Positions 9,890 to 15,483 of a stretch of 15,483 nt of DNA are shown piece after piece. Each line of letters opens with the position of its first letter. The stretch's first letter is position 1. The notes below the pieces were generated by a model. It was not told the origin of the DNA. It did not search any database and saw nothing but the letters and a program-made list of their open reading frames with translations. Source of the stretch: Ophryocystis elektroscirrha. Lineage: Eukaryota > Apicomplexa > Conoidasida > Neogregarinorida > Ophryocystidae. The position numbers were made by a program, and so were the translations under genes. The DNA lies in NCBI GenBank assembly GCA_030141585.1, contig JAQIFP010000094.1:20001-35483 (forward strand), in the 5' to 3' direction.

Positions 9890-10524
9890 TTATTTTTTGA
9901 CTGTCTTCTTAGTTTTACTATGAGCTGATTTTTTTGCCGTTTCAACACGATGTTTTTCCTTTTCTAATAAAACTGCTTTAACACACTTTTGTTCTTCTAG
10001 TAAGAATGCGCGAACAATTCTAATGATGACATAGAAATCTCAAAGCTCATTTACCTCATGCGAGTACATTTATGACACTTAGATCCTCCATGTACACGAC
10101 TTACGCGACGTTGATTGCGAGAAATTTTAGCATATTCATGAGGACGTAAAGCGGGTATCTAAATACAGAGTATAATAGATTACATTATAAATAATAAATT
10201 TGAATAATTATTATATACATCGTTTATGAAAAGTGAAGTACATACACGTTAAACATATATATATATATAAATATATTAACATATATATATATATATATCT
10301 ATATTTAATTATTTAAAAATAAATGTAATTATTTATTTTATATTAATATCATAATTTGTACTTACTCCAGCTAAAGGTTGTTTGCAGTCACCACATTTGG
10401 GGCGTCCAGAAATTTTTTTCCTGTAATGGAAAATATTTTTTCCTCCTGGTAGTTTAACAACTTTGACTTTGTTGGATTTGGTGTTGTATGTATTTTGGCG
10501 TCTGTAAGTTAATCTTTGCACCAT
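9890..10524 (-). CDS. RPL34: Large-subunit ribosomal protein eL34
   Basis: Three exons: 10524-10366, 10158-10055, 10019-9890 (TAA at 9892-9890), 130 residues, close to the usual 115-130. It begins MVQRLTYRRQNTYNTKSNK, the family signature, and continues with LPGG, a zinc-ribbon pair CGDC (44-47) and CHKC (81-84), GIPALRPHEY, VSRVHGG and RIVRAFLLEEQK. The four cysteines suit the zinc-binding form of eL34, a structural protein of the 60S subunit. The C-terminal 25 residues are Lys-rich. The second intron (10054-10020) is only 35 nt; removing it restores RMR|IVRAFL, which confirms it. The first intron, 10365-10159, holds TA microsatellites. No snoRNA was seen in either intron. The GIPALRP and CGDC forms resemble fungal and some protist proteins. 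Confidence 0.97.
10254..10298. repeat. TA microsatellites in RPL34 intron 1
   Basis: Two TA tracts (about 10254-10269 and 10280-10298) split by AATATATTAAC, within intron 10365-10159. Confidence 0.85.
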
Positions 10525-10736
10525 CTTTAAAAATTATATGGGTGTGACTGTATTGAACCAGTTTAGTCCCAAAGCTATATAATAACGTACAATTAGTTAA
10601 ATTAGTCGCTAAGATGATTAATTAAGCTCAAATTATCACCTCATAATTTTGAGGTTATTGCATGTTTTGTTCTGTATAAAAAAAAATGGTTTGAAATTTA
10701 ATTCAATTCTATAACTATTGAAATGAACTTTATAAT
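10525..10736 (-). promoter_or_regulatory. Intergenic region between the SNF2 gene and RPL34
   Basis: 212 bp between the stop of the upstream SNF2 gene (10739-10737) and the RPL34 ATG (10524). It must carry the SNF2 3' end and the RPL34 promoter. It contains a small hairpin, ACCTCA/TGAGGT with a 6-nt loop (10638-10655), and an A8 run near 10679. No named promoter element is recognised. Confidence 0.5.
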
Positions 10737-12619
10737 TTATGGTGGTAGTTTTTTAGGTTTTTTAGCATTTTTTACTGGTTTGTCCTTTTTTGGAAGCTTT
10801 TTATTTTCTTTAGTTTTATTTAGCGTTTCATTTTTGGTAAAGCTTGTTAATTCTTCTTCATTTAAATTTGAGAAGCAGTCCTTCATATATTCATTAAATA
10901 ATAAATTTATATTACTTTGAGTACGGCAGCCGTAAGAATTTCTGGATTTCCTCCAAATGCTTCATCCAAACGCAGTTTTTTTTCAGAAACCTAATTGTTC
11001 AGATTATTTAAATTAAAACTGATCATTTTAATAAGTAAAGATTTGTTTAAGATAGTTTTTTTTATATCCTCTTATAATTGTTTATTTTATACTAGTTTAA
11101 GCTACACTTATTGTAAATAATGCTATTAACTATATATGGTATAATTAATTATATGGTACGCTGTAAAAATTTTAGCTACTAAAGATTACTAAAAGCTTAA
11201 GAATTAAATATATATTAATCTTTATATTATTATGAATGTATAAAAATAAATATTTAATTATGCACATATATATATATATACATAAATATATATATAGATA
11301 GACATAAATATATATATATATATATATGTAAACAATATAAATTGAGTGAAGGTTATGCATCTGCTAGCTACAAAAAAATCCGTGTACCTTTAATATGGAC
11401 TCTTCAAGCGTATCTAAGCAGCAAAGACGATATACTGTGACTGCTTGTGTTTGGCCTAAACGATGCACACGATCTTCAGCTTGTCGATCATTGTGGGGAT
11501 TCCAGTCCTTTTATTTGAATGAAAAAATATTGTTAAAATTACTTGGTCCATCAAAATAACGGTCGTTGCTGCTGTTAAGTTCAAGCCAAAACCTCCGGCC
11601 TTTGTCGACAGTAAAAACAAAGTCACCGATGCGTCTGGGTTTTCAGTACCAAATTTAGTAACTAAATCATGACGATCACTTATCGCTGTGGAGCCATCAA
11701 GCCTAAGATTGACGTAGTTAGAACAAATACATGTATTAGAGCTCAGCTGTATAAAATAATTGGTTTTTTCCTTATACATACACAATTTACAAAGGTATAT
11801 ATATATATATACCAATACTTGATATAGTTATCGTATAATAAATTATACATTCCATTAAATAATCAATAGCGTAGTAATTATTCGAATAGAGACATTTTAC
11901 AAACTATTTAGTATCTAAACGTAATACTATATATATATATATATATATTACGTTTATATGCATTTGACATATAAACTTTCTAAAAATAAATGACTTAATA
12001 ATGAGTATATACAGCATAATAAAGTTTACCAATTATATGATAATAATTATAAGCGTATATTAATCTTATTATAATTAATATCACTTAGAAGCAATTTACC
12101 TTAAAAGCTGAATCTCCGGTACATAAAGATGCAAGGTTTCTTGAATAACGTCCAAAAAGGTTGTGAACTGGGAAAAAATCAGTGCTTTTTTATTCTCTGC
12201 GTATACTTGCTGTACTATTTCAAGCATTCGTCTATTAAAATAATTAATTGCGCTGATGTTATTTACTTAACTTTAGCAGAGCTAAGGAATTCTGATTTAG
12301 GAATTATATATGGACTTAATTTCTTGTAAGTACAAGCAAGCTGCAATTCGTATCCATAGTTTTGTAATATTACTTGATGTACTTCAAAATCAGACCATAA
12401 ATGTATCTCTTGAAGAATTTTTTCAACTTTTTGCCCTTCAAATTCATCAGTACTTTTCAAAAAGTTAGCAACGGCCTGATATAAGACAAAGTTTGCTTTA
12501 TTAGACTGTTATATAATGCACATTAAAATAACACTACAATAATTAAATGCTTGACAAAAAAAACCACTCCAGACTTTTTTCTCATATAATTCGTATAAAT
12601 TGTTTAATTAGTAACAAAT

Positions 12620-12654
<35 letters not shown>

Positions 12655-13573
12655 TTTAAGTCATAAATAATAGTATTTTATTTTAAAACTACGCGTTATT
12701 TATATAATAAGACTAAAGTGTATCTGTATTTATATTTGTGTGGTTAATATTCATTACTTTTCTGTCATCTTCGCTATAATAACCTTTATATAATAAAGGA
12801 TGATTGCAGATTCGACGCAGCTGGAAAATCAGATTATGCAAAAATTGTTTCGCAGAAAAGTTTGTCTTATTACTGCTATCATCAACATTATCTAAAAAAA
12901 TGCATTATTTAAATAATTAAATGAACTCCCACTGACAAAGAAAATATGCGAAATAAATAAAATTAAAAAAAATATGCATTACCTGTCGGTGAAGATAATT
13001 GCTCAGAAACAAGATCATTGTTCTCTGTGGAAGAATGACTATCAGAGTTTTTATTGTTCAAAAAGGACACATGGGAGAATAAAGACTTTGAGGAAGATTT
13101 TTTCGAAGTAGCTAGAAGGGTTAAAGCCTTAGAAAATTCAGTTTTTCTATTGATAATTTCCTTCAAATACATTTCTCGTTGACGACCTTAGCATGCATAA
13201 TAAAGGGTCCGTTCGGGTCACCATAAATAGTGCAGCGCTCAACCACACTTATTTTGGGGGGCAAATCCTTCATAACTTCAGATTTCAGACGACGCAAAAT
13301 AAAAGGTCCAAACATTTGGCGTAGAAAATGGACGCTACTTAACTCTGAATAAAATATAATAAGTTTAATTGCACAAACCAAATTGTCCATTGCACATTTC
13401 ACAGTGATTGTATGCTTTGAGAAATACATCAACGTCCAATAAATCTTGTGGAATCAATAAAACAAATAAATTTATAAGCTCTACGAGCTCATTCTGTATT
13501 GGAGTCCTACAAAAAATAACCTTTATATAATTTATCCAATTAGGTAACTTAAAATAAGATATTCTATTGATAT

Positions 13574-13605
<32 letters not shown>

Positions 13606-14897
13606 TATTATCTAAAGAGGAAATATACATATATCCATACTTAACTCATTTTATATATATATGTATATATATCTCATTGTTTGAACAAAGAATGTACATA
13701 TATCTAAATATGTGTATGTATATATATATATGTTATTATTTGAAGAGGAAATATACATATATACATACTTAACTCATTGTATACATATATCTTGATTTTT
13801 GTATTTATATATTTATATATATATATATTTATATAGCTATATATTTTTTAATAAATTAAATTAAATCAAATAATTAAATATTAATATAATTTAATTATAG
13901 AGCGATATATCTGTAATAATTCTTCAGATACCCTGATTATTTGAAAAGTATGGGTACTTCAGATAATAAGAATCTTACCCTGTTATAAACAAACGACGAC
14001 ACCCAGTCTGCATCATTCGACTCATAGATTTGTAAAGCTGACTTTCTGAATTTTTAAGATTATGCGCTTCATCAACAATAATATATTGAAACTGAAATGA
14101 AAATATATGAAAATTGAAAGAACTGACAGAATGGCGTTTAAAAAACAAAGAGCGATCCCATGAATTGGACAGTGTCTGGTGACTAGTAACTAACACATTT
14201 ACTGGTTTAGAGGTTTTTAGGGCTTCTTCGAATTGTTTCTATTTTTAAGCAATATATGCAATTAAATAATTTACGACATAAGATATTCTTGCTTTTTGAG
14301 GACCGTGATACTTAAGAACCCTTAAGTTGGGAGCCCAGTTGTTAAGTTCTATGCACCAATTATTTACTGCACAGTAAGTAATAAAAAACATACATTCTCA
14401 CTTATCGTAGCAGGACAAGCTATAATACACGGATCTGTTAATTTTTCTCTCGAGCATAATTCGCTTAAAAATGTTGCTGTTTGCGCACTTTTACCCTTTA
14501 AAAGGTGATTAATATAATATAAATATATAAATATATATATATATATATATCTATATCAATAGGTTACATGTATATATTTATATGTACATTGAAATAAGCA
14601 CATTTGCATTATCACTGTAGTTACTCAACATTAATTTTATACTAATTTTATATGATAAGTTTATTGGAGATTATGAATACAAATTCACTCAATTATTATT
14701 TTAATATGTTATCAATTTAGTATTAAATTTACAAAGTATTTGAATTCTAAACGTAAATATGCTTATACCAAAGCGTTAAAATATATACTTTTAATATAAT
14801 TTTATAATTCTATTAATTTACAGTTATTGAATGATAATATAATGATATGAATTATATATGTAGGTAAATACAATATAATTACATATTTAAACTGTGG

Positions 14898-14931
<34 letters not shown>

Positions 14932-15326
14932 ATGTAAAATAAACACATTGATAGATAAATTGATTACCAGTCCCATCTCATCTGCGAGAATACCGCAACA
15001 TCCAAGGTCATGTAGGGTCATCAACCAATTAAGACCGACAATTTGATACTCTTTTAGTTGAGGATAATTGAAATTATTCAAATTAATATTAGCTAAAGAA
15101 ATGCAACCCTCTCCAATAAAAGGCTCAATTTCTTCTCTTTTCATATTCGAGTTATTCAATATGCTTTTAATCAATTCTTCTCGAATACTTTTACTGAATT
15201 GAAGCTACATTTAATATAACGTAAATAAGTGACTGACACAAGTTTCAATACACTCTTCCCCTGTAAGCTCAAATTCAGTTACTGAGTCTTCATTTTGACT
15301 GTCATCCTTCGTTGTGAGTTCATTTA
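10737..15326 (-). CDS. SNF2-family chromatin remodeller, Fun30/SMARCAD1/CHR19 type, 5' partial
   Basis: Sixteen exons in order: 15326-15238, 15204-14968, 14495-14402, 14366-14275, 14238-14128, 14091-13979, 13506-13379, 13344-13222, 13186-12983, 12891-12758, 12475-12267, 12231-12100, 11702-11543, 11507-11388, 10990-10916, 10880-10737; about 720 residues, missing the N-terminus beyond the window. Helicase motifs follow: [12 protein letters not shown] (Q region), DEMGLGKS (motif I), PATIINNW (Ia), DEAH (II), TGTPIQNEL (III), [32 protein letters not shown] (IV), [26 protein letters not shown] (V) and [13 protein letters not shown] (VI). The link region SDFEVHQ with SAKVKRMLEI matches yeast Fun30 and plant CHR19 best. 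Such enzymes move or exchange nucleosomes using ATP, in silent chromatin and at DNA breaks. The C-terminus ends in a Lys/Pro-rich tail after [11 protein letters not shown]. Ser replaces the usual Thr in motif I, a mild change. Confidence 0.93.
10991..11387 (-). repeat. 397-nt intron of the SNF2 gene with TA microsatellites
   Basis: Starts (minus strand) GTACACGG and ends CAATTAG. Carries TA tracts at about 11266-11280 and 11309-11327. Nothing else is seen. Confidence 0.75.
11703..12099 (-). repeat. 397-nt intron of the SNF2 gene with TA microsatellites
   Basis: Starts GTAAATTGC and ends AATCTTAG. It splits the codon of the Arg in LRLDGST. TA tracts lie at about 11795-11811 and 11928-11949. 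The open frame that runs through part of it is chance. Confidence 0.75.
12622..12652. repeat. (TA)n microsatellite in SNF2 intron
   Basis: About 15 uninterrupted TA units within intron 12757-12476. Confidence 0.9.
13507..13978 (-). repeat. 472-nt intron with (TA)n and a 46-bp direct repeat
   Basis: Splits the TG/TP junction of motif III. It holds a TA tract (13577-13603) and two copies of a 46-bp element, 13605-13650 and 13733-13778, 43 of 46 bases identical, 128 bp apart. Both contain AAGAGGAAATATACATATAT and end CATACTTAACTCATT. A worn third copy may lie between them. Confidence 0.8.
14496..14967 (-). repeat. 472-nt intron with TA microsatellites
   Basis: Interrupts motif I between DEMGL and GKS. 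TA tracts at about 14530-14550 and 14901-14928. No exon or RNA gene seen. Confidence 0.75.
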
Positions 15327-15483
15327 CTATTTTTACAATAAATTAAGCATAATTATAAATTAATCAATTTAATATCTTAACAAATAATAATTACAAATAA
15401 ATATTCTGTCCGTATACATAACAATGTACGTAATTATTTTTTCTTTTTTAATAATATATATATATATATATATATTATAACTA
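15327..15483 (-). other. Intron sequence at the right edge
   Basis: AT-rich DNA upstream of a TAAAAATAG acceptor for the first visible SNF2 exon, with a TA tract at 15453-15475. The exon phase requires one upstream coding base, so more 5' exons lie outside the window. Confidence 0.6.

Noticed and set aside
9890..10524. snoRNA in RPL34 introns, common in ribosomal protein genes
   Set aside because: The 35-nt intron is too short, and no box C/D or H/ACA pair was found in the 207-nt intron.
11172..11360. Minus-strand open frame of YIYIYI type
   Set aside because: Translated TA microsatellite inside a SNF2 intron.
10991..14967. Two pairs of SNF2 introns with equal lengths (397/397 and 472/472)
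   Set aside because: The pairs share no visible sequence beyond TA tracts, so equal length is taken as coincidence.
1..15483. tRNA, rRNA, CRISPR, transposase or viral genes
   Set aside because: No cloverleaf, rRNA core, spaced repeat array or mobile-element protein motif was recognised on either strand.

Overview
The window comes from a very AT-rich, intron-dense nuclear genome. Long (TA)n tracts and A/T homopolymers are confined to introns and intergenic DNA, while exons are clearly less AT-rich. Reconstructed exons keep frame with the standard code (TAA and TGA act as stops), so a ciliate-type code is unlikely. A run of 17 N at 1025-1041 marks a draft-assembly gap. The ribosomal protein L34 resembles fungal and protist forms (CGDC and CHKC zinc pairs, GIPALRP) more than insect or vertebrate ones as I recall them. 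My best guess is a parasitic protist or an early-diverging fungus, and I cannot name the lineage.

Layout, left to right: (1) the 5' exon of an unrecognised minus-strand gene, 121-269; (2) a two-exon minus-strand gene for a small basic-tailed protein, 370-1465; (3) a ten-exon plus-strand gene for a Cdc6/Orc1-type AAA+ replication-licensing ATPase, 1839-4739; (4) a six-exon plus-strand gene for an unrecognised Lys/Ser/Pro-rich protein with a C-terminal coiled coil, 4889-7435; (5) a seven-exon plus-strand gene for an unrecognised, possibly secreted, Pro/Thr/Tyr-rich and acidic-tailed protein, 7481-9835; (6) RPL34, minus strand, three exons, 9890-10524; (7) the C-terminal 720 or so residues of a Fun30/SMARCAD1/CHR19-type SNF2 chromatin remodeller, minus strand, 16 visible exons, 10737-15326, running off the right edge.

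Three genes are housekeeping (replication licensing, translation, chromatin remodelling). The other four are not recognised. Nothing suggests an operon, a mobile element or a viral insertion. The genes are tightly packed: convergent stops of genes 5 and 6 are 54 bp apart, and genes 4 and 5 are at most 45 bp apart if the proposed first exon of gene 5 is right.

The most striking structural feature is intron size. Of 38 introns I could place by frame and splice sites, 17 are 29-37 nt long, with 35 nt most common; the rest run from about 65 to 560 nt and carry most of the microsatellites. All exon coordinates are hand-derived from frame, GT/AG sites and protein-family fit, and have not been checked against transcripts.
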